Source: Salvator merianae (taxonomy: Eukaryota; Chordata; Lepidosauria; Squamata; Teiidae). Taken from it: DNA of 64,000 nt. The notes beneath the pieces are model-generated. The model did not search any database and was not told where the DNA came from. It was given only the letters and a program-made list of their open reading frames with translations. Made by a program: the position numbers and the translations under genes. The DNA lies in the NCBI GenBank assembly GCA_003586115.2, contig QVOM02000115.1:5864494-5928493 (forward strand), given 5' to 3'. Below, piece by piece: positions 46,785 to 58,689 of the stretch (positions are counted from its first letter, which is position 1; each line of letters starts with the position of its first letter).

Positions 46785-49700
46785 ATTAGTGGGTAGAAAT
46801 TTTTAGGAGCTGTCAGAGGTAGATTCAGCTGATGCCAGAAGACAGACAGGCAAATGAACTAAAGCAGTCGTTCAAACATGAGCCTAGCTAGAAGTAGGGC
46901 CATTTTGATATTGCCTTCACTGCACTTAAATTCTGCTCTGAGTCAGGTAGGGAATTTCAGGATTTGGATCCATGAATTTTTGATATGTCATACTCAAGTG
47001 TCATAGTTTTCTAAAATAATTTTGTTTTCCAGAATAGCACATTACTGTAAACCAACCACTTGTTTTCTACTTGTCACTTCATCACCTCTTTATGAAGCAA
47101 CCACAACCACAGCTCCCTAAGGATGGGAAGTTTAGAGGCCTTAAGGACTCAAATACACTTGGTGTGACCTTTTTATTATCATTTAACTTTTAACAGTAGC
47201 TTGTTTTCCTCTGCCAATTCAGAAATGTTGTATTGAACCTGTTTTGTTTTTCTATGAGTAGAAGCTAAAAGAAAAAAAATCTAAAATGATATCTCATGTA
47301 ATTCATAGATGATGAAAAATTATACAGATTATATCCTAAAGAGTTTGAAAAGACTAGGGACTTGTTCACCACACAACTGTTTACTCTGTCTTACCCCATG
47401 ATGGAGTTTCTGCAGTCCTATGGTTGAGTGCACACCTATTAATCTTTATTTAGCTTCTTGGAGGATGGAAAGATCAGACTCCTTTGTCACCCATCCTCCA
47501 AAGGTGCCTTCCATGAAACTAAGAGCACTCAGTTCCCCTCTTGTTTTGTATACCCTTCCTTGGTGGCCGCTGCTGCTTCTCTGTTGATTCCCCCATGGGA
47601 AGTGCTCTCACAGCCACTTGCCTTGTGCAGACACCCAGTGTAGCACCTGAGCCTTGAACAATGCAGAACTGTGCAGTTCTTCACCTTCAAAGACTTGGGA
47701 GCTACATTGCTGCTTAGATGCTCTCTGCAGTTCTTCACACAGATTGGAGAACATGTGGACTGAATGTTGCTCATACTACATTACGCTGCCACTTTTATGA
47801 GGAGGCACGTGCAACTTTTATCGTTCTTATCCTGTCCCGAATTCTAGACAAAGGAGAAGAGCATTGCCTGAACCATTTATTAGAAGACAACCAATTTCAG
47901 AACACATTAAATGTAGCCAAATTTTGTGCGATAGCAATCACATTAAGTACAAAAGCAACTGCAACTAACGGCCAGGATTTTTAGATAAATTAAATAATGC
48001 TGACAAATCATACATATTTTAAATTTTATTACTACAATATTTCACAGTCGTAGTTTTGTATCTTGTACATTATTTTTATATGTTGATTTTAAATATGTTA
48101 AGAAACTTTTCTATACTTTGATTCTGGTAATTGACTGTACAAATAAATTCATTCACAAAGACTGGAGAACAGGTAGGAATAGGGAAGAGCCCTTGTTGTC
48201 CAGCAGGATAAAAGAAGCCCCCATGCTCCTTCAGTATCCATTTGTCTTAGCACATAGTGCCTCCGATACTCAAGGGAGGGCAGGAAGTGAAGGAAGTGCC
48301 TTCAGCTCCTTCTCTCTCTCTCTCTCTCTGCATGCAGTCAAATCCACAGGGCCTTTCACCCTATCAGGCTTGGCAATATCGGAAAGCAGTAGACACACAA
48401 AGGCAGCGTGTGCATGCATAGTGGAAAAGTAGGACAGATGGTCATCATAACTGAATAAATCAGCAGTAATCTTTTGAACATTACATGTAATGTGTACTCT
48501 TTGGATCAAGAATGCAACTGCTTCAGGCCATTGTCTTGCATGTTTTTTGCACAACAAATGGCATAATGGGGTCTCTAGGCACTCTGATATTATAAATACC
48601 AAACATCCATGGCAGAGAGCGTTCACAAGCTGATAGCCCTCTTCCCTGTTCCAAATGAAGCTGTAGTCTGCCTAATGAGATGGCTAATTGATGAGCACCT
48701 TCCTTCTCTCATCCATTAAGGTAAGTAGAACACGTGGAGGTCTCAGCTCATCAAAGACAAGAAAAACACATTAGTTTGGAGAGTGGTGGTACTGCTAATA
48801 ATCAATCTGACGCTGTTTGGCAGATTTTTGTCATTTCTTCCTGTTTGATGGGCACTGTGATCACAAGTTGGAGACAATACATTTTCTCCCACAAAATTTC
48901 AGCTTCAGGAATTGTGGAGATGCTGTTGCTTTAGATGGAACGAGCAAGCTGCAGGCAAAGTGAAATTCAATTCATTTCATTTCACTTCAGGAAACCTACC
49001 CAGTGACTATTTGCTAGTGTGAGCAAGCTGCTCATTGAAAACCTGTTTGGTGCTATATTTATGAATTTTATTGTAAGAAATAAACATGCTGTCTGGTTGT
49101 TTTGATGTCGCTGATATTCTGCTCAGAGGTATTCCTTATTGTAAATCCCTTTTACTGTGCTTTTCTCCCTCCAACTGAAATTTGTACAGGCTCAACTGAG
49201 CCATTTCTAATAATTTTTCATTATGAACAGATTTTCATGTGTGTGGGTGTTATGGCTTTGCCTTTGGGATGAGGAAAGACAAAGAGCAGGGGGAAAGCCG
49301 CTTTAACTGCCCTGAAAATGATCTTCTTGAATCTGGGCCTCATAAATCCTATTAAATGTTATATTTCATCAGCAGACTGGAAAAAAGAGCCTTTCCCTCC
49401 TCCTTTTTCTGGGCAACGATGAAGCCCGGCCTTTAAATTTATAGTTCCATTTTAAAAATTGACTGTAAAGAGAATCTGGCTTTGCTGTCTATCAAAGTGA
49501 CCATAACATGAGCAAGTAAGGTGTTTTTTTGTTTGTTTTTTAAACAGCATTCTGAGGCCCCTGGGCATATTGAAAAATTGGGAACACAGATTTGTAGTCA
49601 TACCAATAAAGAGTAGTTTTTCTCCAAAGGAGTCCACTTGTGTCAGTAAGCTGTAGAACTATAACAGTCCTATTATTTACTCATATAATCAATGTAATAA

Positions 49701-50439
49701 ACCTTCAGTTCTGTCTCTCTCAGTCTGGTTCTTCTCAGTTTGCCTCCTTCTCACCTGACTGCATAGACCTCTAGAGTTTCTTTAGGCTTCAGTAGTGCAG
49801 CCACTTCCAAGAACAGATTCATAACAATTATTACCAGACACCTCTCTCAAAGCTTCTCAGATGAAACACAGTTCATGTTAGTGGCATATGCACCTCCCTA
49901 GGCTACATCCAGTTAGGTCAAAAATGCAAAATTAGTTTGTAATTTTATCTGATTTGTCAGACGTGATTATGGTGTCCCCAATACAGCTTTGGAATATAAA
50001 CCCAGTTTACCAGGTTATCGCTATTCCAGTAAAATTAACTACTGTAGCACAATACCCTGTTATTCTGTAATTGCAGCTCTGTCCAGTGCAAGAAGTATAG
50101 CATGAGGTGTCACTACCTGGAAAAACTTCACATTGGTCACCTGTATGATGGGATGGGATGGCTAGGTCATGTGGAAAGAAACTCTTGCAGGTATAATGTT
50201 ACTCCACTGCTGCAGCAAATGTTAAAACACGGTGTATCAACCTAATGTCTAAACAATATTTCTGAATGTGCTTTATACCCAGAAACTGATAAACTGCAGA
50301 ATAAATAAGTGATGTCTGCAGGTGGCCCTAAAAACTCCATGTTTTCAAGGCAGGGGTGTCTGATTGGCCATGGCTAAATGCTGAGATGTGTACCACATTT
50401 TTGGTTTTTAAAATTGCACTTAATATCCTGTTCTTCTGC
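46785..50439. other. Intronic sequence, partly apparently single-copy
   Basis: Includes a (TC)n run at 48309-48329. 48620-49450 lacks visible repeats and carries motifs such as GGCTAATTGATGAG and ATTCAATTCATTTCATTTCA; candidate conserved non-coding DNA, unproven. No gene recognised. Confidence 0.45.
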
Positions 50440-50590
50440 ACAGGACCTCTAGGTGGTGGACACAGGTCTCCTCCTTTAGTTGATCTTATGCTCACAACAA
50501 CCTCGTCACCTAGTTCAGCTGAAAAACCACATCTAGCCCAAATGGTGAATTTGAACTTTCAAACTCTAGTTTCCCAAGTACCCTAGGCCT
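50440..50590 (-). mobile_element. MIR-like / squamate SINE fragment
   Basis: Minus strand contains GAAAGTTCAAATTCACC (B-box-like), then GAACTAGGTGACGAGGTTGT and TGTGAGCATAAG, as in tRNA-derived SINEs with a core and an L2-type tail. Degraded. Confidence 0.5.
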
Positions 50591-51720
50591 GTTTTTTTCA
50601 CCACACGGATATTCTGAATTATTTGGAAATAAGCATCTCTCCCTTACTTTCCACATTTTGGATAGAAAATGACGATATCCATAGAGCCACCACAGCCAAC
50701 ATGGTTTCTATGTCATAATCGCATTTTGTATATTTCTCTAAAATATTTTTATACGGCCCTACAGCATAAATTGCTTTCTGGATTCTGTCCAATTTGATTG
50801 GAATGGAAAGTCAAAGAGTCTGTTGCTCAGATGATCTCTAGTTGCAATGAAAGAAGTAGATATTTCACAGATCTTATAACCTTACTAATAAATACAGAAT
50901 ACAGGAAAAACTTGCACAGAATGAAAAAAAAAGTATGAGGAAAAGACTTTCGCATACTTCTCACTTTTCTCCCACCAACTCAATAAGCATTTCCCCCCCC
51001 CAAACATATGCATTCAGGATATTTACATTAGCATGAGAAATTATTATGTCATTGTTGAAACGTCCCTCTTTTTGGCTTATATAGTTATAGAGAAATCAAG
51101 AATTGACATTCCACTGTAGATAGCAGGTGCATGAAATGTGTCAGGCTCTGGCACCACAATAAGGAAAGTGGAACAAAAATTCACATGGTACAAGTAAAGA
51201 AAGATCCTAGATGGAATTCTCCTTTATTATTATTTTAGGCAGACTCCATAAAAAAGTAAAGATGGTAATGATGGAAAGACAAAAAGGTTGCGGGCTGTAT
51301 TCTTTGCTTTAACACAGTAGGAAAATTAGCCCTGGGAAGTTTATGGTTGAAGGTGAGTACTAAACAAAAGTACGTGACAGAACTGCTGAATATATACATA
51401 GTAAAAGGTGAAAGATTTACACAGTCTGAAGAGAAACCAGATATATAAAACATTTCTTCAGTGTTAGTAAGCAAACAAGGAAGACTTTTTTGTTATTATT
51501 GTTGTTAGCCAGGAGAGAGATCAAAGCTGAAATTAAATCCTTGCAACCAGATTAAAAAAAATGGAAAGCTATGGAGAGAGTTTAAAATATACTAAATTAA
51601 ACTGGTCTTGAACAATGTTGCAAAAATTTACTCTTAGAATCATAAGCTACAGTGTACCCTTTCTCCAGTCTTTGAGCAATGTCCAGCCCATATGTTCAGG
51701 AGCTGAAAAGAGACAGAGAC
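50591..51720. other. Intronic sequence, nothing recognised
   Basis: AT-rich, C-run near 50994, short chance frames only. Confidence 0.5.
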
Positions 51721-51723
51721 TTA

Positions 51724-52075
51724 GGGTGTGATCAGACGGGCTAATTCGGGCGAATTCCGGTCGCTCAGAGGGCGGGCATTCCAAACGGATCGTCTTCACG
51801 TCGCCCTGAGGCCCCGTGGCAGCGACTTTTCTGCCGGCTACGAGCGTTCTGAAAAAGCGTCGCTCCGAGAGCTACTGAGAAGCAACTGTAGGAAAAGTCG
51901 CTGCGACGGGACCTCGGGGCGACGTGAAGATGAAGTTACGAGCTTCCAGTTTGGCATGCCCGCCCTCTGAGCGACCGGAAGTTGCCCGGAAGTCGCCCGA
52001 ATTAGCTCGCCAGTTTGGAATGCCCGCCCTCTGAGCGACTGGAAGTCGCCTGAACTAGCCCGTCTGATCACACCC
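51724..52075. mobile_element. CpG-rich fold-back element, family D copy 2
   Basis: 352 bp. Ends GGGTGTGATCAGACGGGCTA and its reverse complement. TTA flanks both sides (51721-51723, 52076-52078). Outer arms of about 60 bp and an inner pair (CTTCACGTCGCCCTGAGG against CCTCGGGGCGACGTGAAG) let most of the element fold into one hairpin. It keeps many CpG sites in a CpG-poor intron, suggesting youth. A block near the right end (TGCCCGCCCTCTGAGCGAC) is duplicated at 51957 and 52021. No coding. Confidence 0.85.
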
Positions 52076-52079
52076 TTAG

Positions 52080-53475
52080 GCTGTGTTCACACATAATAAA
52101 AGGCAGTGCTTCAAAGATACAGCGGGTATTTTTATATAGTCAGGGGCATCCCTGGGGTGAATTAGGAACCTAAAGAACAAACATAAAATTAAATTAAAAA
52201 TCACTTTGCCCCAAGGTCTTTGTATACTCACCCTTCCACAGACATGAGAAAGTCACTCTTGGGGCAAGAAATTAAGGTTAGATGGGGTGGGATGGCTATG
52301 AAGCTCCTGAGCCAATCTCAGACTGCTATTGCCGCCAACCAATCAGGGTTGCTAGGCTTGGCTTCTTATGCCAATCTGTTTCCAATGGTCTGTTCAGCTC
52401 AGAAGTCTGTACATCAAGAGTAACTCTTTAGAAAAAATGTTTTGATAGCCCTATCAAAAGATGCTGGGTATCAAAACTTGGGTTCTTTTCATGCAAAACA
52501 TGAATTCAACTGCAGTCTTTGCCTGCACAGGTGTACTGAATGAATCACTCAACCATAACAATTACATCATAGTGTACCTATCAATGGATGCCATGACATC
52601 TTGATCTTGATTAGTTCTACAAGGCAAAGCTTCTTGCAAATACATCTTGTTTTTGAAAAACAAGTGCTTCCACTCTTTCTCTTTGTAATACCACACTGCT
52701 ATCTTCTTGGGGTTTGATTCTTTAAGCTTCTCACAAAGTTTTACACTGGCTTGCTTGTGCCTTTATACTGTTGAAGATTTGGCCATTTAATCTGGTGTCC
52801 ATGAAGTCACTTTGTCAGTAAGAGGGACTGTGTGGCATTTTGTATACAGCTCATCATATCAATTTTACCTGTTTATCTGCTAGCTGAACCTTGCAACTCA
52901 AACCTAGTAGTAGATTTTTTCTTCATTTTTAGCTGTTCTCCTCATACTTCATATTCTTATTTTAGAAGCAAACTAAAGTGGATGGTCATCCATATTTGCT
53001 CATTCATATACATTATGGAAGAAGGAACCTGCTTGCAGCAAACCTGGTTTGGCACATCTCTATTCTCATTTTTCAGAGAAACATCCTTCACTTTTCATTT
53101 GTTTGAAGTTGTACTCTTCTGCTCGCTCAGATCTGTATTGATCTGACAGGTGCATTGCAATTGGTGTGACTATTTCTTTCACAGTTCTCACCTGAGGAAG
53201 AATAGATGTGGCACTATCATTATTCAAATAGGGAACAAAATGCTAGTGGAAGAGATACAATCAGGGCAGGAATTCTGATGTTGAGAATGTCCCTTGCAGG
53301 ATGGGAAATTGAGTGAATAGGGGCTCAAGGATGATTAGAGAAGGGACACTTTCAATATCAGCAAAATAGGGAAAAATAGAGAAATGGATAATCACAAAGG
53401 TGGAAGCAGAGATGTCAAGGATGGCTTGCTTGGGCAGTGTGGTACCTAATATGGTAAAACTGAAAATATTCTAGA
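52080..53475. other. Intronic sequence, nothing recognised
   Basis: Begins GGCTGTGTTCACAC, which resembles a family C end, but no partner end was found. No gene supported. Confidence 0.45.
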
Positions 53476-53476
53476 G

Positions 53477-55724
53477 CAGTATTTTCCAAAGTGTGATATA
53501 TGTTCCACTGGTCATACATGAGGTTGTTTTAGGTGGTATGTGGAGTTTTTAGTTTAAATAAACTTAAGTATTCTCACCAACAGGAAGGAAGTGGTTGAGG
53601 AAGTGAAAGCAACTGAACTCCTGGAAGGCAGTGACCATACTATCATTGAATTTTGGATAATATGAGGAGGAGGAGCTGAGAAGAGTCATATTTCAAAGTT
53701 ATACAATGAAGAACTGAGGAGGGGAATAGCTTGAAATCTTAAAGAAGAAAAGTGTATAAGAAGGATGGAAAATTCCACGTAATGAGATCAAGGATGCACA
53801 ATCCTAGACAATGCCTTACTGCACTACTTAATAATATTCTTAAAAGCAAAAAAGAAATCCATAAGAAATGGAAGGATGGAGATCTGACCAAAGAAGAATA
53901 CAACACAGTCTGCAGAAATTGTAGCAGAAGCATTAGAAAAGCTAACATCTGGAATGAGCTGAAGCTTACACAAGAGGCAAAAGCAACAATAAAGGTGTTG
54001 GGGGCTATGCTGGAAGCAAAAAGAAAGTCAGGGAGGCTCTACATATGCTATAGTATGAGAATGAGAAATTGATTAAGGGTGATGACAAGAAGGCAGAGCT
54101 TCTGAATTTCTATCCTGCACCAGTTTTTTTCTCAAAAGGGAAATGAAATCTCAGCTGGCTGTTCCTGCGTCATGGAGGGAATCAGGTAACTGGGGCTCAG
54201 GATTGACAAGGAAAAGATGAGGCAACACTTAATCTAATTGAATTCAAGTCTTTAGGCCCAGATTAATTACATCCTAGGTTGCTGAAAGAACTAGCAGAGA
54301 TAATTGCAGAACCACTTGTTGTAATCTTTAAGAATTCTTTGGAATGGGGGAGATCTTGGAAGATTGGAGAAAAGCAAGTTTTTACCTTTCTTCAAAAATG
54401 AGAAGGATGACTCAGGAACCAACAGATTTGTGAGCCTGACATTGATACTGGACAAGGTTCTTGAGCAAGTCAATAAATAGCATATTTGTGAACACTTAGG
54501 AATTTATTAATAAACAGGAGCTAAAGCCAACATAGCTATGTGACAAACAAGCTATGCCAAATTTCCTTCCACAATTTAATCTCCTTTCATAACTTAATTT
54601 ACTTTCACAACAGAGTTACTAATTTGATTGATAGATTATATTGACTTCAGCAAGACATTTGATGAAGTTCCTCATATTGTTCTTTTTTTTAAAAAAAATG
54701 AACAAATGTGTGATTGATGATGCAACTGTTAAGTGGATCCATAATTTGCTCAACAATTACAGTCAAAGGGTGGTTATAAATGGCTTCATGGCATCCTGGA
54801 TGGATGTAACTTAGTGGGATGCAACAGGGCTCTGTCTCAGGCCTGATGTTGTTCAACATTTTTTGTATGACCTTGGTGACAGAGTTGAGAGGTGTGATCA
54901 AATATGCAGATGATACAGAGCTAGGAAGAATGGCTAATACTTTAGAAGAGAGGAAGAGGATTAAAAAAGATTTAGACAGGGAACAGGTACAGAACAGGAG
55001 AAATCCATGAGAAGGATTTGGGAGTAATAGTAGATAAGCTAAACATGAGCCAGTGAATGCCATCCTGGGATGTATTAAGAGGAACATAGATTCTCATTCA
55101 CAAGAGGTAATTATCCTACTCTATTCTACCTTGGTCAGGTCTCATTTGTAGTTCTGTGTCCAATTCTGGGTACTCAATTTTTAAAAAAGACATTGACAAA
55201 CTGGAACAAGTTCAGAAAAGAGTCACTGAGATGCTAAAAGGACTGGAAACTAAATCCTATGGGGAACAGTTAACAGATCTAGATATGTTCAGCCTACAGA
55301 AGAGAAGACTGAACGGTCATATGATATCTGGAAGGCTGTCACACTTTAAAGGAATCGGACCTAATCTCACTTACCCCAGATGATAGGACTAGAACCAATA
55401 GGATAAAAAATCAAGAAAGTGGATACAGGTTAGACATTTGGAAAAAAACCAAACAAAACTTCCTAACAGTAAGAGCGATCAACCATGAAGTGGTTTGTTC
55501 CCCTTCAATGGAGTTCTTAAGTAAAGCCTGTATAAACATCTGTCATTGTCTAGTGAATTCCACAGTAGCAGGGAGTTAGTCTTGAAGACCATGGAGGTCT
55601 CTCCCAACTCTATGATTTTCTGATTCTAACCATAAAATATAATTCTAAGTATAAAATAGATGGTATGTGGATATAGCAAAAACTTTGTGGCAGTATGCAA
55701 AATACTGACGTTTGGGAAACACTT
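53477..55724. mobile_element. Possible hAT-like element split by a CR1 insertion
   Basis: Left end CAGTATTTTCCAAAGTGTG; right end, reversed, AGTGTTTCCCAAACGTCAG. These look like the two ends of one hAT-type element, separated by a CR1 copy at 53583-55627. A clear 8-bp duplication is not visible, so the pairing is tentative. Confidence 0.5.
53583..55627 (+). mobile_element. Decayed CR1 LINE, same family as the intact copy
   Basis: Starts in the endonuclease end (plus strand 'atcattgaattttggat', as in SDHAIIEFW of the intact copy). Then come the linker (EIHKKWKDGDLTKEEYN), reverse transcriptase pieces, LEQVQKRVTEMLKGLETKSY and a 3' tail with CCAACTCTATGATTTTCTGA. Deletions and many stops. An older relative of 19074-23535. 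Confidence 0.85.
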
Positions 55725-55729
55725 TTAAG

Positions 55730-57853
55730 TATCTATTACCCTTCCTTCTTTGTTTAGAAAATCCAAAGCCATTTTAAATAGCCCTATATCAGCACATAAT
55801 AATAGAATAATCTGTGTTTAGATTCTGAGGAACCTGTGTCAATAGAATTTTTCTGAGATTTTTACAAGTAAGAAAGCCTTTCCAAATATATGGAAGTGTT
55901 CCACAGATTGTTAGAAGATTCTTGTAGTTTTAGCCTAAATTCCTTGTCCTTTTGAGATTTTGTCACACTGTGCCTTAATGATGGAATATTTTTTGTGTAT
56001 GAACTTTTATATTAAGTAAAAACATGATTTCTATTATAATGCAACTGAAAGCAAGAATGCTAGTCACGACAGCTTATTTTTACACTAATAAGATGCTTTA
56101 ATACTTTTATTGACAATAAAATTTTCTCTTTATATAAATTTTATTAAGCATTCTGCACCACATCCCATGTGCTACTGCTTCAATAAAAAAAAAAAATATG
56201 TAATTCTGATGAGTATATTTCAAGTAATCTATCTATACTCCACACAGAGAACTTGGTTAAAATAATATTTAGTGAAACCTTCTCTCAAAAGAGGTGCTTG
56301 TAACATTAAGTGGATTCCACAGCCTTTCTTGAAGGAAGAGTATCTGTTCCTCCATTTCCAAACAGCTGTGTATATCAGCATGTTAGCAATGCTTTTGCAA
56401 AAAAGGTTTGACAACAATAGAGAGTTTCCTGCCTGCTAAACAAGAAGTGACAACTCCATTTGAAAGCTGTCCCAGGATGTGTTTTATGTGCAGAAATTAT
56501 CTGTGACAGTTCAAATCAAAACAGAGTTTTCATTTCACAAGGGAGCTAAATGGACGATAGAATAGGTTGCTTTAAATGCTACGGTCTAGTGCAATTAACA
56601 TTGCAGAAAATTCCTTTTGGTTAGCCTGCTCATTGCTACTTCTAAACTTTGTAAGAAAAAAATGTAAAAAAAAAAAAATGTCTCTGATAGTTGTGCTTTA
56701 AGAGATCAAGTCAGAAGTAAATGTAAATACAAAAAAATAAAACAATCACTACCAGAGCACTTTCACTACCAGAGCACTAAAATTAATAATAGAAATAGAA
56801 ATTGCATTATTATTTTAACAATTATTTTCTCAATGTGATTTTATACCCTACTATATAAGCAAAATACAGTTATGGGTACTTATTTAAGTATGGTATACAT
56901 CTATTTCTACAATTGTTTTTTCAACGATTTATTTACAATTAAGATTATGGATTCATTCTAGCCTTAAAGCAGAAGAGGATGAACCATGCTAGCTATCCTG
57001 TCAAAGATCTTTATTCTTTTAATTGAAGATGTTCAGAATACCAGTAAATGACTGAAAAAATCCACCTAAGGTCATAAACAGCTGCTGGTGGAAAAAATAG
57101 GTAGTAAAGGGCCGCAGAACAGAAATAACACTGCATGAATTCTATTCTGTACCAATATACAGTTGTGCCTTTGCAGATGTGAGTGTTTCACTCCTAGAAA
57201 CACTTGGGGATGTGGAAATGATTTCCCTCCTGCCCTGAAACAAGTCCCTCACATGAATTAGTTCTCTGTCTATAGCAACTGCATACTATTATTTATAAAA
57301 ATGTAAACCAACAAAATACAACTTTCATATACTTTCTAAAGGTATCCCAGGTGAGAAAACATCCTTGCTCCATTTTCAACCCATTTTTAAAGATTTCTCA
57401 CACATCCTCACTGATTATTCTTGTGCTAATGCATTGAGCATGACAGCGTTGAGTGCCACCTGCATAGTTCTCTAAGGGGACCTACGTGTAAACTAACACT
57501 CAGTTGCTTCATAAATGTAAAAACGCTGCATAAAATTAATGTTATTAGCTAAGTTCTGGAACTAGACTATTTCTAAGAAATGTCAAAGCAGTCTCATAGC
57601 ATCGAGCACTGTGCTGTTATTATTATCATCATACAGGGTTGACTAGGTCTTCTTGACTGGGTTTGACTCTTTTTTCCTTAGCAGAACCTTGAAAGGATCT
57701 GAGATAATTAAAGGTATCTGTCATTCTTTACAAAAGAGGTCTGTTAGGTGGAGGGAGTCATGTGTCTGGATGAGAGAAGGGAGGGGAGTCTAGTGAGCTG
57801 CACTGCAGTAATAATGGGCAACAGGAGATATGGTGATGGGAGGCAGAGAAGAA
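55730..57853. other. Intronic sequence, nothing recognised
   Basis: AT-rich with A-runs; a short duplication of CACTACCAGAGCACT near 56747-56779. No gene or repeat family recognised. Confidence 0.5.
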
Positions 57854-58689
57854 GAGCATTTTTGCACTTAACATGCTAGCACAGACTAATTAGTTTGTGC
57901 TAGCCTAGTAATTTACCACATAGCGTGGATACTGTCTGCACTGTGTGGCTGAAAACCAGACCTGACGCTGGCTACTGGCATTCACAGTGCAAATGGTGGT
58001 AGCCATCCCAATTCTTACCTCAGCAGCAGCTGGGAAGTGTCCAGCCGCTGCCATGGGGATCAACAGGCCCACACATTGCACAGGTGCGACCAGCTGATTG
58101 CACCAGCATGATCAACTGATTGTGCCAACACGCTTGAGCCATGTGATGCCCGGATCAGGCTGCACAATGCCTGGATTGGGCCACATGATGCCCGATCGGG
58201 CCCAACTGGGGCATCGTGCAGCCTGATTGGGGCATTGTGCAGCTCGATTGCATAGGCCTAATTGTGCTGGTATACTAATACCATTCTAGGCTGTACAAGA
58301 CACCACGGCATGGCAGCCATCCGCACTATGAGGGATGAAACAGCCCTGTACCAGGTCTCTGTTGAGATGGCCGGCCCAACTGCCATGACAGTGGCTGTGG
58401 CAATGTCCAGACATTGCCATGGTGATCAGGGATGTGGCACATGATTGTGTAGCTGCAACCGTGCTGCTAACTCACAGTATTTGCACCTAGAAGAAGGTGT
58501 GAACGCTGTTGACTGGGAGCAATCTAGCCACTCCTGGTCAAGCTGTGGACAATGATTTTTTGTTGTCCACAGCTAGTACCATTTGGGAGCAGCTGTAGAT
58601 GTTCCTGGATGCTGCAGCAGCAGGGCTGTGCAAGCACACTTACCCAGTGAACATCTGCTCACTCACTAACGGGTAAGTGCAAACAGGCC
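57854..58689. mobile_element. Possible 0.84-kb inverted-repeat DNA element
   Basis: The left end (GAGCATTTTTGCACTTAACA) pairs with the reversed right end (GGCCTGTTTGCACTTACCCG). The interior is GC-richer than the surroundings and has repeated blocks such as ATGCCCGGATCAGG, TGCCCGATCGGGC and GGCATCGTGCAGCCTGATTG. No target duplication is evident. No convincing coding. Confidence 0.5.

Noticed and set aside
51750..52060. CpG-rich patch as a promoter CpG island
   Set aside because: The CpGs are confined exactly to a fold-back mobile element with TTA flanks.
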